Position numbers and translations under genes: made by a program
Notes under the pieces: model-generated
Told to the model about the DNA's origin: nothing
The model's input: only the letters and a program-made list of their open reading frames with translations
Database searches by the model: none
Source of the DNA: Agapetus fuscipes
Lineage: Eukaryota; Arthropoda; Insecta; Trichoptera; Glossosomatidae
Assembly (NCBI GenBank): GCA_951799405.1
Contig: OX637342.1
Coordinates: forward strand, 806,001-870,000
Direction of reading: 5' to 3'
DNA: 64,000 nt
Part shown: positions 50,278 through 61,439 of the stretch, in pieces
Position numbering within the stretch: the stretch's first letter is position 1
Layout of the letters: every line of letters begins with the position of its first letter

Positions 50278-53178
50278 ATGATATCTATCCTTTATCAAAA
50301 CTGTAGAGGCCTACGAACCAAATGTAACGCTTTTTACCAAAATATTCTGACTAATGACACATATAATATAATTGGTATAACTGAGACATGGCTACTTGAT
50401 TCCATTTCAGACGGTGAACTTGTACCCGTGAATAAATATGATGTTTTTCGCAAAAATAGATCATTTGATCTCACTAATAAAACTATGGGAGGTGGTGTGA
50501 TGTTGATACTGGATAAAGATTTCCACGCATATGCACATGAACATATTTACGAAATAGAATGCATCTGGATTTCAATACCTAAATTAACTCTAACCAACAA
50601 TGTCCCTGTGCATATTAGATGCGTTTATTTACCTAGAGGAAAATATTACTCATCAGCGGTGAGTTCTTTTCTTGATTTAATAAGACACATAAATGAAACG
50701 TACCCTGAAGACATAATTTTGATTTTAGGTGACTTCAATATGCCACATATTCAGTGGACACCCAATCACAATTCGAATATCTTACAACCACATATTTCAA
50801 ATAATGATCAAAATATCTTAAATCTATTAGACACAATGTCGTACATTAATCTTAACCAATATAATTGTATACAAAATTCGAATCAACGTATTTTGGATCT
50901 AGTATTAAGTAACTCGGACTGTATAATTACGCGCTCCGACTCCCCGCTTGTGGAAGAGGACTCGCATCATCCAACACTTCATATTCATTTACCAATTCAA
51001 CAAATGAAAATGCTACCAACTGGCGCGAAAGAAATTATTCTATACAAAAAAGCTAATTATGATTTAATAAATATGCATCTCTCGGAAGTAAATTGGAATC
51101 ACCTCAGAAATTATGATGACATTGACATTGCAGTCGATGAATTTTATAATATATTACGCACCACTATAAGACTTCACATCCCTCGAAAGTTATTAAACCG
51201 CTCAAACTACCCCATATGGTATAGCCCTGCACTCATAAAAGTTATCAAAGAAAAACATAAATATCATAATAAATGGAAACGCTTCCAAAATCCTTGTGAC
51301 TTCTCGGCATTCTCCTTACTTCGGTCCCGACAAAAATTACTTCAACATCAATGCTACACTAGTTATATACAAGTAATCGAAAATAATATACAAACGAACC
51401 CGAAACATTTCTTTACATACATTAAAAATAAAACCAAATCATATAATATTCCGCAAACCATGCACTATCGTAATAAAATATGCCACGGAAATGAAGACAT
51501 TTGTTCACTCTTCTCCGACTACTTTAACTCAGCTTTTAACGACTCATCAAATAATCATGACAACTCCCATCCATACAATGACCTTTTTTCTGATTCGTTT
51601 GTTAATAACATAGGTCACATTCGAATAACTCAATCTGAAGCAAATAAATACTTAAAACAAATAGATAAAAACAAAGGATTCGGTAATGACGAGATTAGTC
51701 CATACTTTGTGTTTCAATGTGCTGACCAGCTGAGTGAACCATTCTCAATTCTTTTTAATAAATCAATGGATAATGGTAAATTCCCAACGAAATTTAAAGA
51801 TGCCTTAATAACACCCATTCATAAATCTAAATAAAAAAATGACATCGAAAATTATCGCCCCATTTCCATCCTGTCTGTATTTAGCAAATTATTTGAAAAA
51901 ATTGTACTAGATCACATCTACCCAACAATCTCCCCCTATATTAGCAATCACCAACATGGATTTTTGAAAAAACGCTCAGTTCTCACTAACTTGCTTAACT
52001 TCACAGAATATGTCTCGCATAGATTAGGTGATCGCTTGCAAGTTGATGCTGTATACACGGATTTTTCAAAGGCGTTCGATAGGGTAGACCATAGTATTCT
52101 TATTAACAAGCTGTACAGTGTAGGAATCCATGGTGACCTACTCCGATGGTTTATTTCCTATGTAAAAAACAGACAACAGGCAGTGGTTGTGGGCGGCTGT
52201 AAGTCCAATTTCACTCGTGTCCCGTCGGGTGTACCCCAGGGCTCACACCTAGGTCCCATTCTTTTTAATATTTACATATATGACATACAATTTTGCTTCC
52301 AATCCTCACACTTTTCAGGTTTCGCTGATGACATGAAAATTTACGCAACAATTAACAATATAAATGACTGCATTAATTTACAAAATGACATCAATAGACT
52401 AAGTGTGTATTGCTATAAAAATAAAATCGACATCAATGTGTCCAAATGTGCTCTTTTAACATTTTCTCGCAAAAACACCCTTATAACACACTCTTATTCC
52501 ATAAATGGTTTGTTATTGAAAAAAGTTGATAGTGTGAGAGATCTGGGAGTTTTATTAGATTCCAAATTGACGTATGACAAGCATATTGACTCAATTACCT
52601 CCAAAGCTTACCGAATGTTGGGTTTTATCATCCGCACCGGTAAACAATTTAATAATATCAACACTTTAAAAACACTATACCTTTCACATATACGCCCTCA
52701 TTTAGAATTTTGTACTCCAATATGGAATCCGCACTACAAAGTTCACACTAACCGTATTGAAAATATTCAAAAGATTTTTGTTAAATATTTAGAGAAACGA
52801 CAATACATTGAACACACCGACTACAAATCTTCCATAGAATTTTTCAATATTAACACACTACAAGATAGAAGGACCTACTTTGATCAATTACTTTTGTACA
52901 AAATATGCAATAATACAATTGACTCCCCTGATTTATAATGTAACATATCTTTTCTTATACCAAACAGACGTACCCGCTCGCAAAATTTATTTCACCTACC
53001 CATTTGTCATACCAATTACCGATACCACTCAACTTTATTCAGAATACAGCGTGACTATAACCAAAATTTCAAAAATTTAGATATTTTCCATGACTCATTA
53101 ACAACCTTTCGCAATAAATTAAGATATTTTTCAACTCTGTCCCCTAACTCCCTCAATCAAGCTCCTTCACTTACGTAA
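50278..53178 (+). pseudogene. LINE ORF2: endonuclease and reverse transcriptase, two in-frame stops
   Basis: One continuous frame of 966 codons is interrupted only by TAA at codon 519 (51832-51834) and codon 887 (52936-52938). The AP-type endonuclease is at the N-terminus: YQNCRG (6-11), ETWL (36-39), GDFN (151-154), LDLVLSN (206-212) and DSHHP (228-232, usually SDHxP). The reverse transcriptase follows: NYRPIS just after the first stop, DFSKAFD (595-601), GVPQGS (651-656) and the catalytic FADD (682-685). The C-terminal thumb region has LYLSHIRPHLEFCTPIW. There is no frameshift. The enzyme would nick target DNA and copy the RNA in place, but this copy gives only truncated peptides. Confidence 0.92.
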
Positions 53179-53516
53179 TAATCCCTCCTTTTCCTCATTC
53201 CTTTCCACTTTACTTTTACTTTTAATTTCTTTTCTTACACCTTGTTTCTTTTTTTTTTCTTTTTTGTTGCTTGACAACTTGTGTCTTTTTTGCTTTTTGT
53301 TTTTTTGCTTTTTGTTTTGCTCTCCTTTTCTTTTTTATTTTCTTGTCTTCTCAATTTTCTATGATATGTCAATACAAGCTCAGCATACTGATCAAATTAT
53401 TATTCTTTCTCTATAATTTTAAATAGAAGAAACAATTTTGGCTTATATTAATTTTAAGAACACCATTGTAATCACTTTTATAAAGCTGTAGTTTTTCTCA
53501 AATAAATAAATCAATA
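53179..53516 (+). other. LINE 3' untranslated region, pyrimidine-rich
   Basis: Bases 53190-53345 are almost all T and C, with repeated CTTTTTGTTTTTTTGCTTTT-like runs. The end has CAAATAAATAAATCAATAA instead of poly(A), a short-repeat tail usual for this LINE group. Confidence 0.75.
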
Positions 53517-53713
53517 ATGTATGCCCACAAACAGACGCGTGTAAGTACGCGCTTACAAAATGCTGAATGTGCGCTTACAAATTAAAACCAAGCCTCAAAT
53601 GAACATAAGCCCTGCAACTTTCCCCGACCTGTCCTGAAACAGGTGATTTTGGCAAAGTGAACCATTTTTTCAGTATAGGTTGTCAGCCTCATACCAACCT
53701 ATACGTCAAGGAA
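53517..53713 (-). repeat. Family A, right part after the LINE
   Basis: GTATGCCCACAAACAGACGC to CCAACCTATACGTCAAGGAA completes the interrupted copy. Confidence 0.9.
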
Positions 53714-53761
53714 ATACATCAAAGTTAAAATATAACCCACACTCCTTATCTTACATGGATT

Positions 53762-54090
53762 GTCCGATCGATAGCTCAGTTGGTAGAGTGCTTGCATTCC
53801 ATGCCGTGAGCTCAGGTTCTTCGAACCCACCGAGGGTGTCAGAAATGATTTCCCGATTCGGTATTTATTTCAAAAACTAAAATAAAATTACGGCAAGGTT
53901 TACTTTACAAGGTTCACAAGAAATGAGTACCAGCCCTCTCGGAAGTTGGAAAACCCCCACTTCAAACGAAGTGGCGTAAGTCCAGCCCCCGTTACTGTAA
54001 AAATAAAAAGGTTCCACTCGCCACGTGCGAAACCCTTCGGAGAAAACGTGGACAGAAGTAACACTTTATTTATAACTTAGTTGCGTTATT
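53762..54090 (+). mobile_element. SINE F, complete
   Basis: CGATCGATAGCTCAGTTGGT, TGCTTGCATTCCATGCCGTG, CCAGCCCCCGTTACTGTAAA and ACACTTTATTTATAACTTAG. The B box has an inserted pair of bases (CAGGTTCTTCGAACCC). Confidence 0.9.
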
Positions 54091-54107
54091 TTGCTTCAGA
54101 AGGTTCA

Positions 54108-54272
54108 TGTTTTTTTTTTCTAATGTCACCCCTGTTGTAAGAAGATAGGAAAAAGTTGCAGGTTTTATGCTCATTTGAGGTTTGAGTGTTTTATTTTGTA
54201 AGTACACAAGCAACATGTGTAAGCGCAAGGTCTTAAATGTGTAAATGTTTTTGCAACTTAGATTGTAGATTG
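54108..54272 (+). repeat. Family A, head missing
   Basis: CTAATGTCACCCCTGTTGTA to TTGCAACTTAGATTGTAGAT. Confidence 0.85.
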
Positions 54273-54498
54273 GTCACACCTCCCAACTTCTGTGAAACGA
54301 AAATTCTTTGCCTTGTTTACGGCCTAATAAAGCACGGGAAAATATGGCGAAGAAGATACAACTCATAGCTATACGCCCTGTACCAAGATGTTGATGTGGT
54401 GCGGACAACGATAGTCTGCAGACTACATTGACTGCGTCACATCCAGCGGATGGACTATCGGAGCCTGGGAAAGATGATTTGAATGATGATGTCGTGTA
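54273..54498. other. Unrecognised moderately GC-rich interval
   Basis: A minus frame of 87 aa (54274-54537) has no recognised domain. GATAGTCTGCAGACTACATT contains a near-palindrome. Confidence 0.35.
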
Positions 54499-54757
54499 TG
54501 TTCCTTGACTTAAAAAGGTTGGTATGCGGCTGACCACCCATGCTGTAAAAATGGTTCACTTTGCCAATGTCACCCCTGTCTCAGGGAAGGACGGCAAGAG
54601 TTGTAGGGTGTATGTCCATTTGAGATTTGGTTTTTAGGTTGTAGGTTCACATGAGGCATGTGCAAGCGCGAACTTGTATGTGTCTGGTTGTGAGAATGCA
54701 TGTAATGTGAATCTCCAATGTAACATATCTTTGCAAATTAGATTAGATTAGATTAGA
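54499..54757 (+). repeat. Family A, full length, young subfamily
   Basis: Same subfamily as 38128 with only a few differences over about 255 bases. It ends in ATTAGATTAGATTAGATTAG. Confidence 0.95.
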
Positions 54758-54764
54758 ACCCAAA

Positions 54765-54900
54765 GTGAACTTCCCAGGACAGTGGGAAGATTAAGATTAA
54801 AGTGGCTAAACAGAGTGGTGGCTGATTGCCATGCAGTGGGAGTATGAGACTGGAGGAGGAAGGCATTGGGTGGGCAGCGGTGGCTGAAGTTGATCAAATA
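54765..54900 (+). pseudogene. Reverse transcriptase C-terminal fragment
   Basis: The frame reads GRLRLKWLNRVVADCHAVGV, a stop, then DWRRKALGGQRWLKLIK, the same ending seen at 19060 and (minus) 42955. Confidence 0.6.
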
Positions 54901-54929
54901 GACCTATACTCACTCTGGCTTGTCGTGCA

Positions 54930-54995
54930 ATTGATGATAAATTAGTATTTATTGTCGAATGCTATGGTTGAGATTGAAGGGGATGTGTTTGGTAT
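54930..54995. mobile_element. Family L end fragment
   Basis: TTATTGTCGAATGCTATGGT and TGAGATTGAAGG only. Confidence 0.4.
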
Positions 54996-55253
54996 GTTAA
55001 ATTAATTTGTAAACGGCTTTGTTCCCAGAAATTCTGAGACCAAAACCCGCCCACAATCCTTGCGCGGACACGACGAGGATTCTTTTAAAAGTCCCTTATA
55101 TGAAAACACGAGATTACCAGGCCAAATGCGATCTCAGTGAGAATCTACCAAGACGTACAAATGCACCCGCAGAGCGAGTACATGCTAGCGAGCGCCGATT
55201 TTATAAATGGTTGACGTTATTTGATGCGTTAAAAAATAAAAAAATATGTATTG

Positions 55254-55465
55254 TCGGTGTTATAGCCGCGGGGATCAAGACAGGTTATTTGGAACCGGAT
55301 AACGCTGGTTCGAATCCCGCGACGATAACTTCGACCCTGGTTCAACAGATGCCGTTGCATGCACACAAGCTTCTGCTTTCGCATGAAGACAACTGGCCAG
55401 GTAAAATAGGTTGGTGGATTGCATTCCTTTCCACAAATCTATTTTTTAGAAAAAAAAAAAAAAAA
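55254..55465 (+). mobile_element. SINE I copy
   Basis: GTGTTATAGCCGCGGGGATC (A box), GCTGGTTCGAATCCCGCGAC (B box), TTCGACCCTGGTTCAACAGA, TAGGTTGGTGGATTGCATTC and an A-rich tail. The 168-aa frame at 55019-55525 runs through it and is not a gene. Confidence 0.85.
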
Positions 55466-56582
55466 TGTATTAATAAATTATTATTCAGTGTTATTCTTGA
55501 TAACAAAAATGTGGACACTATTTAGAATACCATTCTGGAAAAAAGTCATTTTAAATGTGTTTTTGCACCCTTATTTCGGAATAACGTAATTTTAAATGTT
55601 GGGTATTGGGTAATACTTGAACGCGGTGCATAGCTTGTTTGTTTTCTTATATTTTTTATCTCTAGCTTATGTTTCTTTTACTAGTATATGATGCTGTACA
55701 CCACTTATTCGGAGCTCTTCTACCTTTGGATTGAATTTAAATTATTTTTCGTCTATTTCCTACTTTTGCAACAAGCCCATTGTAGGTACATTTTTTACTT
55801 AAATCATAATATTTTTTCACAATTTTACATGGAATAGGTTTACCAATTATCTTACGGACCACAATATTTCCTTTTGGATTCTTAACTAACATTCCAAGCA
55901 ATATCTGTCAATTGTTTTTTCTGAATCTGACTTGGCAAAATGTCTCATTCGTGATAAGGAAAACCACTGAGTTGCTATTACAAAAACAGCGCTATGTTAT
56001 CATGTATAAATAATATAAATTATCCTCATATAATGTAGGTATACTTGAATGTTTTCTTATTAAATATTATATTTTAATTATTGCAATACAACTGCGATAT
56101 AAAATAATTCACAAAAAATGGGCCTCATGACTCATCGTTCTTTCATTATTTGTTGATGATGTATTACTTTCATCGTTCCAGAATATTCCCGAAGTAAATT
56201 CGCCTCCCAGTGCTCACCTGACTGCGGCGTATGAAGTGGTAGCATTGTGCTTTATGCTAATGTATAATATTTAACCTCTCATACGGGAACACGTGTACTT
56301 ATGAGGCAGATACGAGAAGCTCACGACAAAATGCAGATTTACTACGTGGAGCAGGGGCTTCCATTTTGTTGTTTTATTTGAAAAAACGGCTACATTTAAA
56401 AACAGTTTCTGCAGTTTGAAATTACTTTAAAAAAATATTTTTTCTATTTACTCTTTTAAGCTTTTAATTTTTCACTTTTTATACATGTTTTGTAGATTTT
56501 GATCCTATCGTTTTTGCAAAGTGTTTGTTTCATATCGCTGGATGTAACTTATTGTTTGTATTCCTTGACTTATAATAATTAA
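55466..56582. other. Long AT-rich interval without features
   Basis: No repeat family, RNA or coding motif recognised. A family A head remnant (TTCCTTGACTTATAATAAT) lies at 56561-56580. Confidence 0.5.
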
Positions 56583-56790
56583 ATAGTCTTAAGAATCACA
56601 TTCTACTCAATCTGAGCTAAGAAAAAAACGTACAACACGATAATGTGAGAGTTGTTTTAAATATTTTTAAACAATATTTCCATTTTTCGTAAGACACATT
56701 GGTCCAATGTGCATACAAACATTGATAATGTGAAATTACCTCTGATAGACAAAATACAACCAAACACTAAGGGGATGGCATGACAGAGGA
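56583..56790 (+). mobile_element. MITE C, left end missing
   Basis: GTCTTAAGAATCACATTCTA, CGATAATGTGAGAGTTGTTT, AAGACACATTGGTCCAATGT and AACACTAAGGGGATGG. Confidence 0.82.
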
Positions 56791-56895
56791 GATGAACAAA
56801 ATGTGCAAGTATTGAACTAAGTGGAAACACACCTGAGAAAATACTGGCTAGCCCTTGTGGAATGGTGGCTTGATACAAGTACAGGTACAAGCTTT
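56791..56895 (+). pseudogene. Family E LINE 3' fragment
   Basis: GAAAATACTGGCTAGCCCTT and GTGGAATGGTGGCTTGATAC, then an ACAAGTACAGG tail. Confidence 0.5.
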
Positions 56896-57227
56896 ATCGA
56901 AATAAATTTCAGTGTCATATTTTGTATTGGGAAATTCCCCACAGCTCCCGTTTACATTTTTCAAGATGAAGTCTCAATGCCATACAAAAGTAAACGCAAC
57001 AAAGTACAGTCAATTTGTTATCGCGCAGCTGTGGGCAACCATTGAGGAGAGTGAAATAATGGAATGCCGGAGCTATGCGCTTTGCTGAGCGCGACTGGCG
57101 TGCGTTATTCCCATATTCGTTCCGAGAGAAGATTCCATTCAAATCATCTGATATACGAGGCGAACAAACTGGTTACCCACTACTGGTGGGGTAAAAAAAC
57201 AAACACTGTGCTGTGCGATGTATCCAT
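56896..57227. other. Unrecognised; GC-rich part at 57060-57125
   Basis: GAATGCCGGAGCTATGCGCT and GAGCGCGACTGGCGTGCGTT lie in a block without recognised coding sequence. Confidence 0.35.
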
Positions 57228-57445
57228 AATCTAAGTTGCAAAGATAAATTGAATACACGCCCACTAGCGGACTCTCGTAAATTCACTTTTACACATGCTG
57301 CATGTGCACTTACAAAAAAAAACAAATCTCACATCAAGATAAACCTTGCAAATCCTGCCACCGTTTTCTGAAACCGTGGTGGCATTGGCAGAAGTGAACT
57401 AAGTTTTTACAGATGGGAGTCAGCTTCCTATTCTAGTCAATGTAT
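57228..57445 (-). repeat. Family A, diverged
   Basis: CATAATCTAAGTTGCAAAGA to TCTAGTCAATGTATG; middle TTTACACATGCTGCATGTGC. Confidence 0.85.
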
Positions 57446-57469
57446 GTTTTTTTTTTTAGATGAGCAACG

Positions 57470-57665
57470 AACATTAGAGAGGGTTTCCGATGAACAATCC
57501 AATTTCATTAATGATTGTAAAATAACTTGTTGAAAAACAATGGTCGATGAGGAGGAAGCTGTTCACAGCCTTTGTAGATTTGGAAAAGACTTGTAACTCA
57601 CTAGACAGAAGTATGTTATAGGATGTTGTGAAAGTGTATTTAAATGAAGATTTTCTAAATGCGGT
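57470..57665 (+). pseudogene. Reverse transcriptase palm fragment
   Basis: One frame reads RRKLFTAFVDLEKTCNSLDR, then SML, a stop and DVVKVYLNEDF. FVDLEKAYDxVDR is the first catalytic aspartate motif of LINE reverse transcriptases, here with substitutions. Confidence 0.6.
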
Positions 57666-57949
57666 GCATTCTACAATTATTATTATTGTTATATAATATA
57701 TTTTTTTAAATAAAAAACTTTGTTTTAATTCACTTGTGAGTTCTAACTATAAAAATGGAAAAGCTTAAAAGCGGTGCATTCTAACTATGAAAATGGAAAA
57801 GCTTACGTGCGTATTGGGGTGGAGTATTAAATGTAAATAATTGAAAGTTTTTTAGGGAGTAGGTATAGGTAAGGCAAATGTGATAAGTCCATGGTCATCT
57901 TACATAATCCTGAACCGATTAACGTATCACATTTAATGTACAGAAGTGA
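57666..57949. other. Local duplication
   Basis: GCGGTGCATTCTA occurs three times (57661, 57771, related 57745) and AAAAATGGAAAAGCTTA twice. No gene seen. Confidence 0.4.
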
Positions 57950-58130
57950 ATTGGGAAGGAATAGAAAGGGAAATGATTTGGAGAAAGAAGATTGTTGTGC
58001 AAGGGAAAGTATAAAGGAAAAATCAAAATGACGGTGGTAAGATGGTTTGGATAAGGATGGCGAAAGACTGACAAAGAGTTTATACGCTATAAGTATGGAT
58101 GGAAGTAGTGGTGGAGTAAGACCACTATGT
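57950..58130 (+). pseudogene. Family E LINE fragment, decayed
   Basis: MTVVRWFG, a stop, then GWRKTDKEFI corresponds to VQKNVMRWFGHVE..DDRLTK of family E. Confidence 0.5.
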
Positions 58131-58439
58131 TGGTATTGTAATATCGTCACTCGGCACGTACAATACCTTATTTACATGTATAATTATTTCATGACTTCTA
58201 TCCGGAATCATTCCTTGCGCTCCGAGCAGGTATGTACTGTACACGACATGAAGCCTCTAGCTGACTACCTCTTACTTACAAAGTCATCCTTTGTTTGCGG
58301 ACATGCATCATCATCATCATCACAATCCCTTTAACAAGATCCGGGAAAGTAGATATATTATGGTCTGTAGCAAAGCCCTAAAAACGTATCTTTTGGTTTG
58401 GAGAATTTTTTTTTTGGAATAATCATCGATATATTGTTT

Positions 58440-58596
58440 GATGGAGTAAGAACAGAAGACTCTTCAGGCATTACAACGTGCTTGGAATGGATGCAGAACG
58501 GATAGCGAATGTTGCTGCAGAGAAACTGCCGATTGGTCAGCGTCCACCCGGTAGATCCTCCAAGAGGTGGAGGTACAGCTGCTGGACAACATATTA
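58440..58596 (+). pseudogene. Reverse transcriptase C-terminal fragment cut by MITE C
   Basis: The frame reads RMDAERIANVAAEKLPIGQR and PPGRSSKRWRYSCW, the GRPxxRW region of a LINE. MITE C follows directly. Confidence 0.6.
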
Positions 58597-58849
58597 TCTC
58601 CTAAGTGTTTGTTTGTCTTATCTACAAATGAGATAATTTCACACAAGCAATGTTTGTATGTGTGTACACTGTACAGTATCAATGTGTCTTATGAAAACTG
58701 GAAATGATCAAAAAAAGTCTCACATTAGCGTGTTTTACGTTTTTTTTTAACTCAGATGGTTTAAGATGTGATTATTAAAAAGCAATTTCATGTAAAGGGC
58801 AAAGTTGAAAAAAAGTTAGATAAGACAAACAAGCAATGGTGGGACGAGA
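58597..58849 (-). mobile_element. MITE C, full length
   Basis: 253 bp; ends TCTCCTAAGTGTTTGTTTGT and AACAAGCAATGGTGGGACGA followed by GA. TA lies on both sides (58595-58596, 58850-58851). Confidence 0.85.
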
Positions 58850-58862
58850 TATGTATATTAAT

Positions 58863-58965
58863 TGTAGGTCCACATGCGGCATGTATAAGCGCGAACTTTT
58901 ACGCGTCTGCTTAGAAATATAGCTGCTACTTATATTAATTATTTATTTAACTTAGATTATATATA
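58863..58965 (+). repeat. Family A, middle and tail
   Basis: GTAGGTCCACATGCGGCATG to CTTAGATTATATATATAGA; part of the middle is deleted. Confidence 0.7.
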
Positions 58966-59289
58966 TAGATGTACATCATTCCTAGTTTTAATTTGCGTTC
59001 TTTCACGCACACATGTTGGCACAACTGTCCTTGTATCTTATATCTGATAATAAAATGGATGACGTAACAGAAGGAAATTTAAATAAAATGCTCATTCAAA
59101 TGAATGTCATAGCTTTATTCTCCATTTAATCTCATAAAGTTATTCATATCATCATTCCTAGAAACCAACATTGCAAATTGTGTTTCATAAAAAATAAACA
59201 ATACACTTTTTTATTTTTTATTCTCACAACAAAATTAAATCATAAAAGTATATTGTTATGATTTTTTCTTGAGTTCTTTTAATCAAACT
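58966..59289. other. No feature seen
   Basis: AT-rich sequence. Confidence 0.45.
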
Positions 59290-59580
59290 ACGATTTATTC
59301 ATTTCATATCATTTATTTTGCACAATATACGGTTACACATTACTTCTCTAGCTCTATCGACTTCGCGTCACAATTTTTCAAGCATCCTAGCCAACCACAT
59401 CATTGTGGCTCTTATATATAGGTACGAAAAAGACGATTCTTGCATGTTCTAGAATCTAGATTATTTCACATATCTCTATAATCGATTTTTCAAAACACTT
59501 CCAGATTGTTCAATACACACCATCGTGCTTAAGTGCACGTACCTAGATACATGCACACACATACTCATAGTTCCTATCAA
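59290..59580 (-). mobile_element. Family Q, LTR-like element (copy 2)
   Basis: It is the inverse of 22285-22590: TTTATTTTGCACAATATACG, TAGCTCTATCGACTTCGCGT, GGCTCTTATATATAGGTACG and AAGTGCACGTACCTAGATAC. Possible 5-bp direct repeat GAACT (read on the minus strand) at the borders. Confidence 0.5.
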
Positions 59581-59609
59581 TACGAAACAATAATCTACAT
59601 TATGTTGCA

Positions 59610-59795
59610 TTGTAATATTAATATTTAAGATTCATATTTATTGAACGACCAATGCAGTCACAATCAAAATCATGCATAGAAATGCTACACGTACACTTCC
59701 AAATTCAAATCTAAATCTCACATGAGCATAATCCCTGCAACTTTTATATATTTTCCCGAGGGGATCAGCCTCATACCAATCTAAAAGTTAACGAA
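59610..59795 (-). repeat. Family A, strongly diverged
   Basis: TTTAAGATTCATATTTATTG to CATACCAATCTAAAAGTTAA. Confidence 0.7.
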
Positions 59796-60484
59796 CAACA
59801 TCATGGATAAAATGCCTATTTAAGCCTGCAGAAATTAAATTGTTTTTTTTAATGATATACTAGAGAAACTTTTGAAAAATAGAAGAAGAAGAAGGTTATT
59901 CACATTTAAGGTGAAGTTATTACAAACCTTTTTATCTTTTCGCGTGGGCCTAAAACAAGGCAATTTGTTTATCAGCAAATGTGAGAGAATTTAATATTTT
60001 CAAATGAAAATTAGGTCAATTAGTACTTACATATTATTTGTTAACGTATTTATAATTAGGTTATTTGAAGTTAAATTACATAAATTTAAGCGTAGGAATT
60101 TTAATATTATTTTAATGAACACAACATTAAGAAAAAAAACATTTAGTTACAAGAATATGTAGATAAAATATCCATAATATAATAACTATTGTAGGAACAT
60201 AATTTTTATGGAAAATCGTAGAACTAAGAATAAGAATTTTACTATTGTTTTTTTCACAATGAAATAAAAGTATGGATAAACTCGTATGTTTCCTATGATT
60301 TCTTAAGCTTATTTCGATACAAGAACATTCAGGAAACCTGTAAAATATAAGCCTTAAAACACTTATTCTTAGGATAGTTTGTAGTTTACAGGTAAGGTGG
60401 CCAACCCTTCCCTCTTCGTTCCCAAAATGGTGTTTTTTTTTTTTAATTTATTATAATTAAGTTGAGAAAACCATTCTTATGAAG
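59796..60484. other. No feature seen
   Basis: AT-rich; a short CAGGTAAGGTGGCCAACCC at 60390 may be a SINE F remnant. Confidence 0.45.
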
Positions 60485-60745
60485 CAAATTGAAACTGAAT
60501 AAGTGACATAATAAGCTAACACGGGTTTTGTAGATGAATGCACCTCTTTCCTTATTTTCTACGAGAGAAGACACTACAAATGTGTGAAAATCCTATAGTA
60601 AAGAAATTTATCATGCGCACTGTCTTATAATTAGGTAGGTAGTTCACTTACAATGAGAAGTTACTCTTTATAAAAGATTTAACCCACGATTTCTTAAATC
60701 AGTGAATCTGCACTTATTCAGTTGAACCTTTAAGGTGGCAAAATA
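60485..60745. mobile_element. Family T MITE, copy 2
   Basis: AACTGAATAAGTGACATAAT, AGCTAACACGGGTTTTGTAG, ACCCACGATTTCTTAAATCA and GTTGAACCTTTAAGGTGGC match copy 1. Confidence 0.65.
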
Positions 60746-60769
60746 ATATATTCTACATTTTTTTTATGA

Positions 60770-60885
60770 TGTTATTCACACACAGTAAATCCATAGTCCA
60801 ACTACCGCCTAACGTGAATTTCCTACATAAAAAATGAAAATCCATAGATTAGCTACGGATCAAATGAATGTGAATAGCCATGTTT
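60770..60885. mobile_element. Family U element, copy 2
   Basis: TGTTATTCACACACAGTAAA, AACGTGAATTTCCTACATAA and GATTAGCTACGGATCAAATG. Confidence 0.6.
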
Positions 60886-61439
60886 GTTGTTGACTTGAAC
60901 AGAAAAAATGTTTTTAGTGAACAAGGCGATAACAACTACATAGACTAAAAAACTCTCGCTCCAAATAAATCAGCTGTTAGTAATGTGCCAGTAGATATCG
61001 TCCAAGGACGCATCAGGAGTGCTCAGCCTCACTTCATTATCGTGTTTCCTGTCAGCCACAGTCACTGACAGGGCTGGGAGATCTGCATTTGTAGGTGCAG
61101 TGCCTGGCTGCTCTGCCAGACGCACTGCCGTTTAAAATGTGTTCTAGGAACGCAAAACGCAAAACTAACGCCCGATATTTTTTAACATTAGTATAGCGAC
61201 TTTATACTGAATGAAAAGGTCGCACTTATATAAATCGTGTAGGTAGTTTTTTATCAGTTTAAAGTCACGTTACCTAACGCTGAAAATGCTAGGCCTAAGT
61301 TATAGAGCTCAAACTAAAAGTTTAAGGCTTAGTGTAAATATGACATTGTGATAATTCATTTTAATAAGAATAAACAGAAAAATTCCCTCCGTAGAGATTT
61401 ACATTTGTTATTTTTAGATGTATTTGTTGCTATTTTGAT
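60886..61439. other. Unrecognised; moderately GC-rich at 61010-61140
   Basis: CAGCCACAGTCACTGACAGG and GTGCCTGGCTGCTCTGCCAG lie in an interval without repeats or coding motifs. Confidence 0.35.

Larger units (their letters stand above)
48608..53516 (+). mobile_element. Near full-length jockey/CR1-like LINE
   Basis: The element is about 4.9 kb: a 5' leader (about 400 bases), ORF1 (49017-50006), a 271-base gap, ORF2 (50278-53178), and a pyrimidine-rich 3' leader-out region ending in AATAAATAAATCAATAA-like short repeats. The order PHD-containing ORF1, then AP endonuclease plus reverse transcriptase, is that of jockey/CR1-group non-LTR elements of arthropods. Both borders are defined by the interrupted family A copy. 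Target duplication is not clear. ORF2 has two nonsense codons, so this copy is not autonomous. Confidence 0.9.

Noticed and set aside
49910..50281. 123-aa frame between ORF1 and ORF2 of the LINE
   Set aside because: It overlaps the end of ORF1 in another frame, has low-complexity content and no known ORF1b counterpart.
50278..53178. Two separate genes for ORF2 (518 and 324 aa)
   Set aside because: Both are in one frame and separated by a single TAA; endonuclease and reverse transcriptase belong to one protein in this group.
55019..55525. 168-aa frame
   Set aside because: It crosses a complete SINE I including its A-rich tail; no domain.
58300..58325. CATCAT repeat as a functional site
   Set aside because: A simple trinucleotide run of about 20 bases, common by chance slippage.
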